NCBI GenBank assembly: GCA_023429845.1
Contig: JAEZCY010000114.1
Span: 1-64,000 of the forward strand
Direction of reading: 5' to 3'
Origin: Acidobacteriota bacterium
Lineage (GTDB): Bacteria > Acidobacteriota > Vicinamibacteria > Vicinamibacterales > Vicinamibacteraceae
DNA: 64,000 bases
Numbering within the stretch: the stretch's first letter is position 1; each line of letters begins with the position of its first letter. The position numbers and the translations under genes were made by a program. Under the pieces are notes generated by a model, which saw nothing but the letters and a program-made list of their open reading frames with translations, was not told the DNA's origin and ran no database searches. This document shows positions 34,290 through 42,556 of this stretch, one piece after another.

Positions 34290-35216
34290 ATGCTCCGAGG
34301 CGTCTTCCCGCCCCTGGCCACGCCCTTCACCGACGACGAACTCGACGTCGGGCTGCTGCGCGACACGGTCACGATGCTGATGCGCACGCGGCTGGCGGGC
34401 GTGCTGGCCGTCGGCACCAACGGCGAGTCGTTCCTGATGGATGCGGGTGAAGCCGACCGTGTCGTGCGCACGACGCGCGACGCCATGCCGGACGACCGGC
34501 CGGTGATCGCCGGGACCGGCTGCGACTCGACGCGCGCGACGATCGACGCCTGCCTGCGGGCCGCCGACAACGGCGCCACTCACGCACTCGTGCGGCCGCC
34601 CGTCCAGTACACGCGGTTCATGACCCAGGACGTGCTGGCGAGCCATTACGCCCGCGTGGCCGACGCCAGCCCGATTCCGGTGCTCCTGTACAACCAGCCG
34701 GCCGTCTTCGGCAGCGAGTTGACGTCCGGCACGGTGGCGCGCCTCGCATCACACCAGAACATCGCAGGCCTGAAGGATTCGAGCGGAAACGTCACATACG
34801 TGTCGGACGTGCTGACGCGCGTGCCCGACGACTTCAGTGTTCTCACCGGGGCCGCGGGCATCATGTACGCGGGACTGGTCAGCGGCACGAGCGGCAGCGT
34901 TGTTGCGATTGCCAACGTCGTGCCGTCGCTCATGGTGCAACTGTACGAGGACGTGATGGCCGGCCAACTGCACCGCGCGCTGGCGCTCCAGCGGGCGATC
35001 GCACCGCTGGCCAGGGCGGTCACCGTGGACCACGGCGTGGCGGGCCTCAAGGCGGCTATCGCCCTCGCCGGGTTTCCCGCCTCTGCCCCACGCCTCCCGC
35101 TCGCGGCAGCGCGACCCGAGGTCGTGGACGAACTGAAGGGCCTGCTGGTCCAGCTCGAATCGTTCACCGGCCAGGCGCTCATCGGCGACGCTGCACGCGG
35201 CGAGCAGGTGTCGTGA
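34290..35216 (+). CDS. DapA/N-acetylneuraminate lyase family aldolase
   Basis: A 308-residue class I aldolase of the dihydrodipicolinate synthase family. The Schiff-base lysine is in NIAGLKDSSGNVTYV, the catalytic Tyr in IPVLLYNQPAVFGSEL, and the substrate-binding GTNGESFLMDAGEADRV stretch replaces the GTTGE loop of true DapA. That change and the isolated location favour a 4-hydroxy-2-oxoglutarate aldolase, dehydrogluconate or other keto-acid lyase rather than lysine biosynthesis. The exact substrate is unknown. The EEP-fold gene follows by 7 bp. Confidence 0.85.
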   Translation: MLRGVFPPLATPFTDDELDVGLLRDTVTMLMRTRLAGVLAVGTNGESFLMDAGEADRVVRTTRDAMPDDRPVIAGTGCDSTRATIDACLRAADNGATHALVRPPVQYTRFMTQDVLASHYARVADASPIPVLLYNQPAVFGSELTSGTVARLASHQNIAGLKDSSGNVTYVSDVLTRVPDDFSVLTGAAGIMYAGLVSGTSGSVVAIANVVPSLMVQLYEDVMAGQLHRALALQRAIAPLARAVTVDHGVAGLKAAIALAGFPASAPRLPLAAARPEVVDELKGLLVQLESFTGQALIGDAARGEQVS

Positions 35217-35223
35217 GGTGCGG

Positions 35224-36096
35224 ATGACAACAGCAGCTGAGGACACGCCGCGCCCCGTGGCGACGACTGGACGGCGCAGCGCCATGCGCCGGTGCCTCGC
35301 CGCGGCGCTCGCCCTCGTGGTCGCAGGCGCATCGACCCCGATTGCCGGTCAGGGTCCCGTGGCGCCACAGCCTGCCGCGCCGACCGAACCCGGGCAGGTG
35401 CGCGTGCTGACGTTCAACATCCACCACGCGGAGGGGCTCGACGGCAAACTCGACGTCGCCCGCATCGCACAGGTGATTCGTGACAGCGGCGCGCAGATCG
35501 TCGGCCTGCAGGAGGTGGATCGGGGCGTCGAGCGCACCGGCCGGCGAGATCTGCTCAAGGAGATTGCCGACCTGGCTGGGATGCAGTTCGCGTTCGGCAG
35601 GAACATCGACCTTCAAGGCGGCGAGTACGGCAACGCCCTGCTGACCACGCTGCCAATCGTCTCCGAAGGCAACAAGCCGTTACCCAACAGCGACGGCAGC
35701 GAGCAGCGCGGCGCCCTGCAGGTCGTGCTCGACGTCGGCGGCACGCAGGTGCTCGTGCTCACGACGCACCTCGACCATCGCCGGGATGAGGCGCACAGGC
35801 TGGCCGGCGCCGACGCGATCGTGGACATGCTGCGGGCGTGGGGCACCGGCCCGGTGATCGCGATGGGCGACTTCAACGACGTGCCGGGCAGCCGCACCTA
35901 CACGAAGCTCGCCGGCGTGCTCACGGATGCGTGGGCGGCGGTGGGGCGTGGTGACGGGTTCACGATCCCGGTCGAGGAGCCGATGCGACGCATCGACTGG
36001 ATTCTCGTGCGAGGCCTGCAGCCCGTTCGCGCTGAAGTGCTGCGGACGACAGCGTCGGACCACCTGCCGGTGGTCGCGACGCTGCGGCTGCCCTGA
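35224..36096 (+). CDS. Exported endonuclease/exonuclease/phosphatase-fold hydrolase
   Basis: A 290-residue EEP-superfamily enzyme. After a hydrophobic export segment (RRCLAAALALVVAGASTPIAGQ) come VRVLTFNIHHAEG, IVGLQEVDRGVERTGR with the catalytic Glu, LTTHLDHRRDEAHR, VIAMGDFNDVPGSRTY, and the terminal TASDHLPVVATL with the His/Asp pair. The arrangement resembles secreted phosphodiesterases or sphingomyelinase-like enzymes rather than a nuclease acting on chromosomal DNA. ATG 35224 is preceded by GAGGTG; GTG 35218 is an alternative. Confidence 0.85.
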   Translation: MTTAAEDTPRPVATTGRRSAMRRCLAAALALVVAGASTPIAGQGPVAPQPAAPTEPGQVRVLTFNIHHAEGLDGKLDVARIAQVIRDSGAQIVGLQEVDRGVERTGRRDLLKEIADLAGMQFAFGRNIDLQGGEYGNALLTTLPIVSEGNKPLPNSDGSEQRGALQVVLDVGGTQVLVLTTHLDHRRDEAHRLAGADAIVDMLRAWGTGPVIAMGDFNDVPGSRTYTKLAGVLTDAWAAVGRGDGFTIPVEEPMRRIDWILVRGLQPVRAEVLRTTASDHLPVVATLRLP

Positions 36097-36111
36097 ACCG
36101 GGCTGACGTGC

Positions 36112-36468
36112 CTACTGGGCGACCTTGATCGCGGTGAGGGTGAGCACCTTCTTGCCGTCCCTCTCCGTGACGTCACCGGTGGCCTCGACCTTCTTGCCGG
36201 CAAACTCGATCAGCTTCTCGTTCTTGTTCTCGGTCCACGCGCCGGCCACCTCGTAGATGCCGGAATCGTTGGCAACGGCGAGCGGCGCGCCCTTCTTCGC
36301 GCAGGCAGCCGCACAATCGGCATGACCATCGGCAGTCGCCTTCGCCGTGCCCTGCTTGGTGTTGCACATCACGTCCACGAGCGTGCCCGTGACCGTCCTG
36401 GTCTCGGCCGACAGCCCGCCGCCGAATGCGAGCGCTGCCACGACAATCCCCAGCATCGACTTGCGCAT
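36112..36468 (-). CDS. Small secreted protein of unknown function
   Basis: A 118-residue protein. The signal peptide RKSMLGIVVAALAFGGGLSA is followed by a compact beta-rich domain: VTGTLVDVMCNTKQG, DCAAACAKKGAPLAVANDSGIYEVAG, and a C-terminal VEATGDVTERDGKKVLTLTAIKVAQ that resembles an OB-like strand pair. Cys residues in MCN and CAAAC might bind metal or form a disulphide. Similar proteins are common in acidobacterial genomes, but I know no function. A GGAGGGGAG sequence before the ATG marks the start. It diverges from the his operon and shares its upstream region. Confidence 0.7.
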   Translation of the reverse strand: MRKSMLGIVVAALAFGGGLSAETRTVTGTLVDVMCNTKQGTAKATADGHADCAAACAKKGAPLAVANDSGIYEVAGAWTENKNEKLIEFAGKKVEATGDVTERDGKKVLTLTAIKVAQ

Positions 36469-36541
36469 GATTTTCTCCCCTCCAGTCGTTCGTGAGCGCT
36501 TACGATGGCGACGACCGGCCGGGTTTGTCAACCGCAGCGCA

Positions 36542-36571
36542 TTGACAGCCACTCGACTCGCCGGCTAAGCT
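36542..36571 (+). promoter_or_regulatory. Promoter of the his operon (TTGACA - 18 bp - TAAGCT)
   Basis: A consensus -35 hexamer at 36542-36547 and TAAGCT at 36566-36571, spaced 18 bp. The -10 box ends 9 nt before the leader-peptide ATG at 36581, so the mRNA should start only a few bases before or at that codon. Confidence 0.75.
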
Positions 36572-36580
36572 GGCGGGGTC

Positions 36581-36661
36581 ATGACGTGCCGCGGCCTGCA
36601 CCATCACCATCACCACCATGCCCACGTTCGTGGGACCGGTGATGGTCTGTGCGCCTGCTGA
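36581..36661 (+). CDS. hisL: Histidine operon leader peptide with seven consecutive His codons
   Basis: A 26-codon ORF: MTCRGL, then seven His codons in a row, an Ala, an eighth His, and GTGDGLCAC before TGA. His codons cac/cat are used alternately. It sits between a consensus promoter and a strong intrinsic terminator, immediately before hisI. This is the design of ribosome-mediated attenuation: scarcity of charged tRNA-His stalls the ribosome on the His run and prevents the terminator from folding. A hairpin with arms CCCAC (36621-36625) and GTGGG (36630-36634) right after the run could be the pause site. Confidence 0.9.
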   Translation: MTCRGLHHHHHHHAHVRGTGDGLCAC

Positions 36662-36699
36662 CACGAGCTTCCGAGCATAACGACAGCACGTCCTCTGCA

Positions 36700-36736
36700 G
36701 CCTCGCTGGTCTCACCGGCGGGGCTTTCGTGTTTTT
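36700..36736 (+). terminator. Attenuator terminator of the his operon
   Basis: An 11-bp stem, all positions pairing with two G-U: arms 36700-36710 (GCCTCGCTGGT) and 36714-36724 (ACCGGCGGGGC), CTC loop, then TTTCGTGTTTTT. It lies 40 bp before hisI. A possible competing pairing is ACCGGT 36635-36640 with GCTGGT 36705-36710; the full antiterminator is not obvious by eye. Confidence 0.88.
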
Positions 36737-36776
36737 GGCGGGGCGCGTACGTTCGACTCTTTCGCGGGATTGAGGC

Positions 36777-37088
36777 ATGGATTTCGAGAAGTTCCACGGG
36801 CTGGTGCCTGCCGTCGTGCAGGACGATGCGAGCAACGAGGTCCTGATGGTGGGCTTCATGAACGAGGACGCGCTGCGCCGCACGCGCGAAACCGGCTTTG
36901 TCACCTTCTTCAGCCGCACGCGCAACACCCTGTGGATGAAGGGCGAGACGTCGGGCAACCGCCTCAGGGTCGTGCGCCTGCTCACCGACTGCGACAGCGA
37001 CACCGTGCTCGCACGGGTCGAGCGCCAGGGTGACGGCAACGTCTGCCACCGCGGCACCGTCAGCTGCTTCACCGAGGAGATCGCCTGA
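36777..37088 (+). CDS. hisI: Phosphoribosyl-AMP cyclohydrolase
   Basis: A 103-residue stand-alone HisI, opening the ring of phosphoribosyl-AMP in step three of histidine synthesis. Metal and active-site residues appear in [36 protein letters not shown], and the Cys-containing [12 protein letters not shown] and [11 protein letters not shown]. No HisE (pyrophosphohydrolase) domain is fused, so hisE must be elsewhere. It is the first structural gene after the attenuator, with weak GAGG before the ATG, and is followed after 2 bp by hisG. Confidence 0.93.
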   Translation: MDFEKFHGLVPAVVQDDASNEVLMVGFMNEDALRRTRETGFVTFFSRTRNTLWMKGETSGNRLRVVRLLTDCDSDTVLARVERQGDGNVCHRGTVSCFTEEIA

Positions 37089-37090
37089 TC

Positions 37091-37975
37091 ATGCCGCCTC
37101 TCCGCCTCGGTATCCCGAAGGGCTCGCTGCAGGACTCCACCGTGCAGCTGTTTGCCCGCGCCGGCTGGAACATCTACGTCAGCTCGCGCTCGTACTTCCC
37201 CGGCACGGACGACAGCGAGCTCGAGTGCATGCTCATTCGGGCGCAGGAGATGGCCCGCTACGTCGCCGACGGCGTCATCGACGCGGGGCTCACGGGCCAG
37301 GACTGGATCGCCGAGCAGCTGATCGCGTCGCGTGCCGACGTCGTCCCGGTGCAGGAGCTCGTGTACTCGAAGCAGAGCTTCGGCGCCGTGAAATGGGTGC
37401 TGGCCGCACCCGAGGCGTCCCGCTTCCAGCAGCCCGAGGACTTCGCGGGCTGCACGATCGCCACGGAACTCGTGAAGGTGACCCAGCACTACTTCCAGGA
37501 GAAGGGCGTGGACGTCACCGTGGAGTTCTCGTGGGGCGCCACCGAAGTGAAGCCGCCGGTGCTCGCCGACGGCATCGTCGAGGCAACCGAGACCGGCTCG
37601 ACGCTGCGCGCCAACAGGCTGCGGATCATCGACACGGTGATGGAGTCCAAGACCCAGCTCATCGCCAACCCCGCTGCGTGGGCCGACTCCTGGAAGAGGA
37701 CCAAGATCGAGAACATCGCGCTGCTGCTGCGCGCGGCGATCGAGGCGCAGGGCCGGGTAGGCCTGATGCTGAACATCCGCCGAGACGGCCTCGCCAGCCT
37801 GCTGGAGCTCGTCCCGGCCCTGCGTCGCCCGACGATCTCGGCCCTCAGCGACGAGGACTGGGTTGCCGTGAACACGGTGATCGAGGAGCGCACCGTCCGC
37901 GACCTGATTCCGCGCCTCAAGAGCGCCGGCGCGGAGGGCATCGTCGAGTACCCGCTCAACAAGATCGTGATGTGA
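37091..37975 (+). CDS. hisG: ATP phosphoribosyltransferase, long form
   Basis: A 294-residue HisG, the committed step joining ATP and [22 protein letters not shown] starts the catalytic part and [14 protein letters not shown] and [13 protein letters not shown] follow. [29 protein letters not shown] contains the PRPP-binding loop. The extra 80 C-terminal residues ([26 protein letters not shown] through [10 protein letters not shown]) are the ACT-like regulatory domain of long-form HisG, so histidine feedback inhibition is expected and no HisZ is needed. Confidence 0.93.
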   Translation: MPPLRLGIPKGSLQDSTVQLFARAGWNIYVSSRSYFPGTDDSELECMLIRAQEMARYVADGVIDAGLTGQDWIAEQLIASRADVVPVQELVYSKQSFGAVKWVLAAPEASRFQQPEDFAGCTIATELVKVTQHYFQEKGVDVTVEFSWGATEVKPPVLADGIVEATETGSTLRANRLRIIDTVMESKTQLIANPAAWADSWKRTKIENIALLLRAAIEAQGRVGLMLNIRRDGLASLLELVPALRRPTISALSDEDWVAVNTVIEERTVRDLIPRLKSAGAEGIVEYPLNKIVM

Positions 37976-37977
37976 GC

Positions 37978-39315
37978 ATGATCTTACCGATACTCGAAGC
38001 CTCGGACGGGGTGGCGCTGAGGCGGCTGCTCGACCGGACGCCCGACGACCACGGCCGCATCGAGCCGGCGGTGCGCGAGATCGTCGAGAGCGTGCGACGG
38101 CGCGGCGACAAGGCGCTCGGCGAGTTCGCCCGCCGATTCGACAACCTCGAAGGCCCGATCGAGCTGTCGCCGGCCGAGATCCATGCCGGCGCCGCGGAGT
38201 GCCCCCGCGCCGTGCGGAGTGCCATCCGCAAGGCCGCACGACACATCCGCATCGTCGCCAGGGCGCAAGTGCCGCCTTCGTGGACGCGCGTTGTCGCGCC
38301 GGGCGTCAAGGTGTCGCAGCGCGTGGTGCCGCTCGAGCGGGTGGGTTGCTACGTGCCGGGCGGCCGCTACCCGCTGCCGTCGTCGCTGCTCATGGCTGCG
38401 GTGACGGCGCGCGCCGCCGGCGTGCCGGAGGTGGTGGTGGCGTGCCCGCGTCCGGATGCAGCGGTGCTCGCCGCGGCCGTGGAAGCGGGCGTCGACCGCG
38501 TATTCCAGCTGGGCGGTGCTCACGCCATCGCGGCACTGGCGTACGGCACGGCCACCGTGCCGCGCGTGGACAAGATCGTCGGACCCGGCAACGCCTACGT
38601 GGCACTCGCCAAGGCGATGATCTCGCGCGACTGCGCCATCGACTTCTTCGCAGGGCCGAGCGAGATCGTCGTGGTGGCCAAGGACGGCAATCCGGAGTGG
38701 ATCGCTGCCGACCTGCTGGCGCAGGCCGAGCACGACGTGGACGCGCGCGCCATCCTCCTGACGCCCTCGCGGCGCCTGGCAAAGCAGGTCGCTCGAGCCG
38801 TCGAGGCGCAACTCGAAGCCTCGACGCCAGAAGATGGCGAGCGCGCGGCGCAGACGCTTCCTGCCAGGCGCGAACCCGGCGCCGGCAGCGAGTCGCCGGC
38901 GCGCGAGGCCCTGCGCCGCAACGGCGCGATCGTGGTGACCCGTTCGCTCGAGGAAGCCGCTGCCCTCGCCAACCGCATCGCACCGGAACACCTCGTCGTC
39001 GATACGCCCGACGTGGCCGCGATGATTCCGGTTGCCGGTTCCATCTTCATCGGCGAGTGGACGGCGCAGGCGGCCGGCGATTACGCCATCGGGTCCAACC
39101 ACGTACTGCCGACCAGCGGTGCGGCGCGGTTCCGCGGTGGCCTGCACGCATGGGACTTCGTGCGCGTGTCGAGCGTGCAGCAGCTCTCGAAGCGCGGAAT
39201 CGCCCTCGTGGGTCCGACCGCCGCGACCCTCGCCGATGCCGAAGGGCTGCAGCGGCACGCGGCATCGATTCGGGCCCGGCTCGGCGTGCCCCTGCCACGG
39301 AAGCGCGCGCGATGA
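37978..39315 (+). CDS. hisD: Histidinol dehydrogenase with an atypical insertion
   Basis: A 445-residue HisD oxidising histidinol to histidine. Conserved VGCYVPGGRYPLPSSLLM, KIVGPGNAYVALAK, DFFAGPSEIVVVA, LLAQAEHDVDARAIL and TSGAARFRGGLHAWDF are all present. Between EAQLE and REALRRNGAIVV lies about 20 extra residues compared with E. coli HisD (STPEDGERAAQTLP, ARREPGAGSESPA), encoded by DNA with an 8-bp inverted repeat (38879-38886 and 38895-38902). The insertion falls in a surface region, so activity is probably kept. Start ATG 37978 is 2 bp after hisG; the stop overlaps hisC. Confidence 0.92.
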   Translation: MILPILEASDGVALRRLLDRTPDDHGRIEPAVREIVESVRRRGDKALGEFARRFDNLEGPIELSPAEIHAGAAECPRAVRSAIRKAARHIRIVARAQVPPSWTRVVAPGVKVSQRVVPLERVGCYVPGGRYPLPSSLLMAAVTARAAGVPEVVVACPRPDAAVLAAAVEAGVDRVFQLGGAHAIAALAYGTATVPRVDKIVGPGNAYVALAKAMISRDCAIDFFAGPSEIVVVAKDGNPEWIAADLLAQAEHDVDARAILLTPSRRLAKQVARAVEAQLEASTPEDGERAAQTLPARREPGAGSESPAREALRRNGAIVVTRSLEEAAALANRIAPEHLVVDTPDVAAMIPVAGSIFIGEWTAQAAGDYAIGSNHVLPTSGAARFRGGLHAWDFVRVSSVQQLSKRGIALVGPTAATLADAEGLQRHAASIRARLGVPLPRKRAR

Positions 39316-40421
39316 CGAGCGGCGCCACCGACGCATACGAGTACGACCGTGCCGACGCGCCCGAGGACGCGCTGCGCCTGCACCTGAACGAACACACCGG
39401 CGGTTGCTCGCCGGCCGTCACCGCCGCCATCGGCGCGCTGTCGCGTGAGTCGATCGCGAAGTATCCCGACTACGGCAGGGTGACGCAGGCCGTCGCCGAG
39501 CACCTGGCCGTGCCGACGACGCGTGTCGTGCTGACCAACGGACTCGACGAAGGCATCTTTGCGGTCGCGCTCGCGCAGATCCGCGCGCCTCAGCTGGACC
39601 GGGAACCAGGGACGCCGACGGGCAGCCCGCAGTCCGAGGCCGGCAACCAGGTCGAAGCCGTCATCCTGGAGCCGGCATTCGGGATGTACGCCGACGCCGT
39701 TGACGCCGTCGGCGGCACGGTTGTTCGCGTGTTGCCCGGACCCGAGCTGGGACTCGACCGCGGCGCGATCGCTGCCGCGGTCAGCCCTCGCACCCGCATC
39801 CTCTTCATTGCGAGCCCGGGCAATCCGAGCGGCATCTCGTTGACGCGTGACGAGATCGTCTGGCTCGCGTCGTTGCTTCCCGCTGGTGCGCTCCTGCTGC
39901 TCGACGAGGCATACGTCGAGTTCGGCGGCAGGAGCTTCATCCCGAGCATCGACGCACACCCGAACGTCGTGGTCGGCCGCACGTTCGCCAAGGCCTACGG
40001 TCTGGCCGGCATGCGCGTCGGGGCGCTGGTGGCGCGCGACGATGTGGCGGCGCGGCTCCGGCGCGTGCTCCCGCCGTACAGCCTGAACGTGTTCGTGGTA
40101 GCCGCGCTCGAGGCCGCACTCGGAGATCGGTCGCACCTCGACGCCTACCGGGCCGAAGTGGCGGAGTCGAAGCGGCGACTGTACGCCGCATGCGACCGCC
40201 TGTCGCTGGCCTACGTGAGGAGCGACGCCAACTTCGTGCTGATCCGCGCCGGCAGGCACCGCGAACGGCTGCTCGAACAGTTGCAGGCGCGCAACATCTA
40301 CATCCGCGACCGCGACCGTCAGCCTGGTTGCGAGGGCTGCGTGCGCGTGACCACCGGCCTCGTGGCCCACACCCAGGCGTACATCGACGCCATGGAGGAG
40401 ATCCTGTGCGAAAGGGCCTGA
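39312..40421 (+). CDS. hisC: Histidinol-phosphate aminotransferase with an insertion
   Basis: A 369-residue PLP aminotransferase. [55 protein letters not shown] and the Schiff-base [17 protein letters not shown] motif identify HisC. About 18 residues ([17 protein letters not shown]) lie between [10 protein letters not shown] and [13 protein letters not shown], where HisC normally continues directly. The DNA there holds nested inverted repeats (GGAC...GTCC around CGGGC-A-GCCCG, 39610-39635). ATG 39312 overlaps the hisD stop (ATGA). Confidence 0.9.
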   Translation: MTSGATDAYEYDRADAPEDALRLHLNEHTGGCSPAVTAAIGALSRESIAKYPDYGRVTQAVAEHLAVPTTRVVLTNGLDEGIFAVALAQIRAPQLDREPGTPTGSPQSEAGNQVEAVILEPAFGMYADAVDAVGGTVVRVLPGPELGLDRGAIAAAVSPRTRILFIASPGNPSGISLTRDEIVWLASLLPAGALLLLDEAYVEFGGRSFIPSIDAHPNVVVGRTFAKAYGLAGMRVGALVARDDVAARLRRVLPPYSLNVFVVAALEAALGDRSHLDAYRAEVAESKRRLYAACDRLSLAYVRSDANFVLIRAGRHRERLLEQLQARNIYIRDRDRQPGCEGCVRVTTGLVAHTQAYIDAMEEILCERA

Positions 40422-40993
40422 TCAAGCGGCATACGCGCGAGACCCAGATCGACATCGCGCTGCGCATCGAGGGCAAGGGCCGGTACGAGGTGAGCACCGG
40501 CATCCGCTTCCTCGATCACATGCTCGAGCTCTTCACCCGCCATGGCGCGTTCGACCTGAAGCTCGCCGCCGTGGGCGACCTCGACGTGGACCAGCATCAC
40601 ACGGTCGAGGACGCAGGCATCGCCCTGGGCGAGGCGTTCACGCAGGCCCTCGGCAACAAGCTGGGTATCAACAGAGCCGGCTATTTCCTCATGCCGATGG
40701 ACGAGACGCTGGCGATCGCGGCGGTGGACCTCGGCGGCCGCCCGCACGCGGTCGTGGATCTCGGCGTGAAGGTGCGCATGGTGGGCGACCTGCAGGTCGA
40801 ACTGCTGCACGACTTCTTCGAGGGCTTCGCTCAGGGGGCACGGGCGAACGTCCACGTGAAGGTGATGTACGGCCGCTCGAGCCACCACCGTATCGAGGCG
40901 GTGTTCAAGGCATTCGCACGAGCGATGCGGGTGGCCTGTGCGAAGGACAAGCAGCTGGCGCGCATGCTGCCCAGCACGAAGGGGCTGCTGTGA
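40406..40993 (+). CDS. hisB: Imidazoleglycerol-phosphate dehydratase
   Basis: A 195-residue single-function HisB. Manganese-binding motifs [42 protein letters not shown] and [19 protein letters not shown] are all intact. No phosphatase domain is fused, so histidinol-phosphate phosphatase is separate. GTG 40406 lies inside the end of hisC (16-bp overlap) and is preceded by GGAGGAG, a strong ribosome site. It overlaps hisH by 4 bp. Confidence 0.93.
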   Translation: MRKGLIKRHTRETQIDIALRIEGKGRYEVSTGIRFLDHMLELFTRHGAFDLKLAAVGDLDVDQHHTVEDAGIALGEAFTQALGNKLGINRAGYFLMPMDETLAIAAVDLGGRPHAVVDLGVKVRMVGDLQVELLHDFFEGFAQGARANVHVKVMYGRSSHHRIEAVFKAFARAMRVACAKDKQLARMLPSTKGLL

Positions 40994-41730
40994 TCGTCGC
41001 ACTCATCGACTACAAGGCCGGCAACCTGACCTCGGTGCGCAAGGCGCTGACGACGCTCGGCGCAGAGATCCTGACGCCGGAGGCCCCTGACGATCTCATC
41101 GGCGCGGACGCGATCATCGTTCCCGGCGTTGGCCACTTCGAAGCGACCGCCGCACTCGACGCCCGCTGGCACGAGGCCATCCGCGCACGCCTCCACGCTG
41201 GCGTTCCGCTCCTGGGGATCTGCCTCGGGCAGCAGTGGCTCTTCGAAGGCAGCGCGGAGGCCCCCGACGTGCCAGGCCTCGGAGTGCTGCCCGGGCAGTG
41301 CGTCAGGTTGGCGCCAGCGACGAACCCGAAGGCGGACGCTGCGGCCGCCGCCGGGGTGGACGCGGCGACTCAGGTGGACGCGTCGGCGACGCGTCCCTCC
41401 CGGCTGAAGGTGCCGCACGTGGGGTGGAATGCGCTGAAGAGGACCGGGCGGCCTTCACGGCTGCTCGCGGGCGTTCCGGACGAGGCGCAGGCGTACTTCA
41501 CGCATTCATACGTCGCCCCCGACAGCGAGGCCACAGTGGCTCTCACCGACCACGGCGCGTCGTTTGCCAGTGTGGTCGAGGACGGGATCGTGTTCGGCGC
41601 GCAGTTTCATCCCGAGAAGAGCGGCGAGACGGGCCTGCGCCTGCTGCGGAACTTCCTGGAGGTGGCCACGCGCCAGGCTGCCGACAGGCACGGGCGACAG
41701 CGGCAGGCGGATGGGCCGGGGGTGCGCTGA
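40990..41730 (+). CDS. hisH: Imidazole glycerol phosphate synthase glutaminase subunit with an REP-derived insertion
   Basis: A 246-residue class I glutamine amidotransferase. [24 protein letters not shown], the nucleophile Cys in [15 protein letters not shown] and the His/Glu pair in [15 protein letters not shown] are intact. Between CVRLAP and [11 protein letters not shown] lie about 29 Ala-, Asp- and Thr-rich residues ([29 protein letters not shown]), well over the few residues usual at this point. Their coding DNA ends in a hairpin with REP geometry (41376-41396). A short Arg/Gln-rich tail is also present. The stop overlaps hisF. Confidence 0.92.
   Translation: MIVALIDYKAGNLTSVRKALTTLGAEILTPEAPDDLIGADAIIVPGVGHFEATAALDARWHEAIRARLHAGVPLLGICLGQQWLFEGSAEAPDVPGLGVLPGQCVRLAPATNPKADAAAAAGVDAATQVDASATRPSRLKVPHVGWNALKRTGRPSRLLAGVPDEAQAYFTHSYVAPDSEATVALTDHGASFASVVEDGIVFGAQFHPEKSGETGLRLLRNFLEVATRQAADRHGRQRQADGPGVR
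41376..41401 (-). repeat. REP-like hairpin inside hisH
   Basis: Arms GGACGCGTC (41376-41384) and GACGCGTCC (41388-41396), 9 bp each, with a 3-nt GGC loop, followed by CTCCC. This matches REP copies 1-3 in arm length, loop length, GGAC/GTCC base and C-rich foot (CTCC instead of CTAC). It is in frame and forms the end of the HisH insertion. Confidence 0.65.
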
Positions 41731-42488
41731 TGCTTTCCAAACGCATAATCGCCTGCCTCGACGTCCGTGACGGGCGCGTGGTGAAGGGCGTGAACTTCGA
41801 GGGATTGCGCAACGCGGGCGACCCGGCGGAACTGGCTCGTCGCTACAACGTCGAGGGCATCGACGAACTGGTGATCCTCGACGTCACGGCGACCCTCGAG
41901 AAGCGGCGGGCCATGGCCAGAACCGTGGCCGCTGTGGCCCGGGAGCTCTTCATCCCGCTGACGGTCGGCGGCGGCATCGCATCGGAAGACGACGCCGCGG
42001 CGGCCGTCGACGCCGGAGCCGACAAGGTCAGCATCAACAGCGCGGCGGTGGCCGATCCGGCCCTCATCACGGCTCTGGCGCGGCGCTACGGCTCGCAGGC
42101 GGTGATCGTGGCGATCGACGCCAAGCTCGAAGGCGATCGCCTCGGCGTGTACGTTCGCAGCGGATCCACCCCGACCGGGCGCGATGCCGTGGAGTGGGCG
42201 CGCGAGGCGGCCGATCGCGGCGCTGGCGAGATCCTGCTGACGTCGATCGACAGGGATGGCACCCGCAGCGGCTTCGACCTGCCGATGACGGCAGCCGTGT
42301 CGCAGGCGGTCAGCATCCCGGTCATTGCCTCGGGAGGCGCGGGCACGTTCGCGCATTTCCACGAGGTCTTCACCGACGGCTGTGCCGACGCGGCGCTGGC
42401 TGCGTCGGTGTTCCACTTCAGCGAGCACGCCGTGAGCGAGCTGAAGGCACACTTGCACGAGCAAGGGATACCGGTGCGATTGAAGTAG
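41730..42488 (+). CDS. hisF: Imidazole glycerol phosphate synthase cyclase subunit
   Basis: A 252-residue (beta/alpha)8 barrel. Catalytic Asp in [21 protein letters not shown], phosphate loops [10 protein letters not shown] and [13 protein letters not shown], and the second catalytic Asp in [16 protein letters not shown] are intact, and ammonia channel residues are in place. It forms the synthase with HisH, with which it overlaps by one base (TGATG). A repeat-filled spacer separates it from hisA. Confidence 0.94.
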   Translation: MLSKRIIACLDVRDGRVVKGVNFEGLRNAGDPAELARRYNVEGIDELVILDVTATLEKRRAMARTVAAVARELFIPLTVGGGIASEDDAAAAVDAGADKVSINSAAVADPALITALARRYGSQAVIVAIDAKLEGDRLGVYVRSGSTPTGRDAVEWAREAADRGAGEILLTSIDRDGTRSGFDLPMTAAVSQAVSIPVIASGGAGTFAHFHEVFTDGCADAALAASVFHFSEHAVSELKAHLHEQGIPVRLK

Positions 42489-42556
42489 CGCGTCCGCTAC
42501 CCGCTACCCGCTACCCGGCTCCCGATTCGCGATTTCCGGTTCCCGTTACCCTATTC
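42489..42556 (+). repeat. hisF-hisA spacer of short repeats containing a putative hisA -10 box
   Basis: CGCTACCC-type units occur three times in a row, followed by related CCCGATT / CCGGTTCCCG segments. The last unit gives TACCCT (42547-42552), ending 4 nt before ATG 42557. The spacer therefore both interrupts the operon and may supply a promoter for hisA. Confidence 0.6.

Noticed and set aside
36777..37088. HisIE fusion
   Set aside because: The gene ends after the cyclohydrolase domain at 103 residues; no HisE motif is present.
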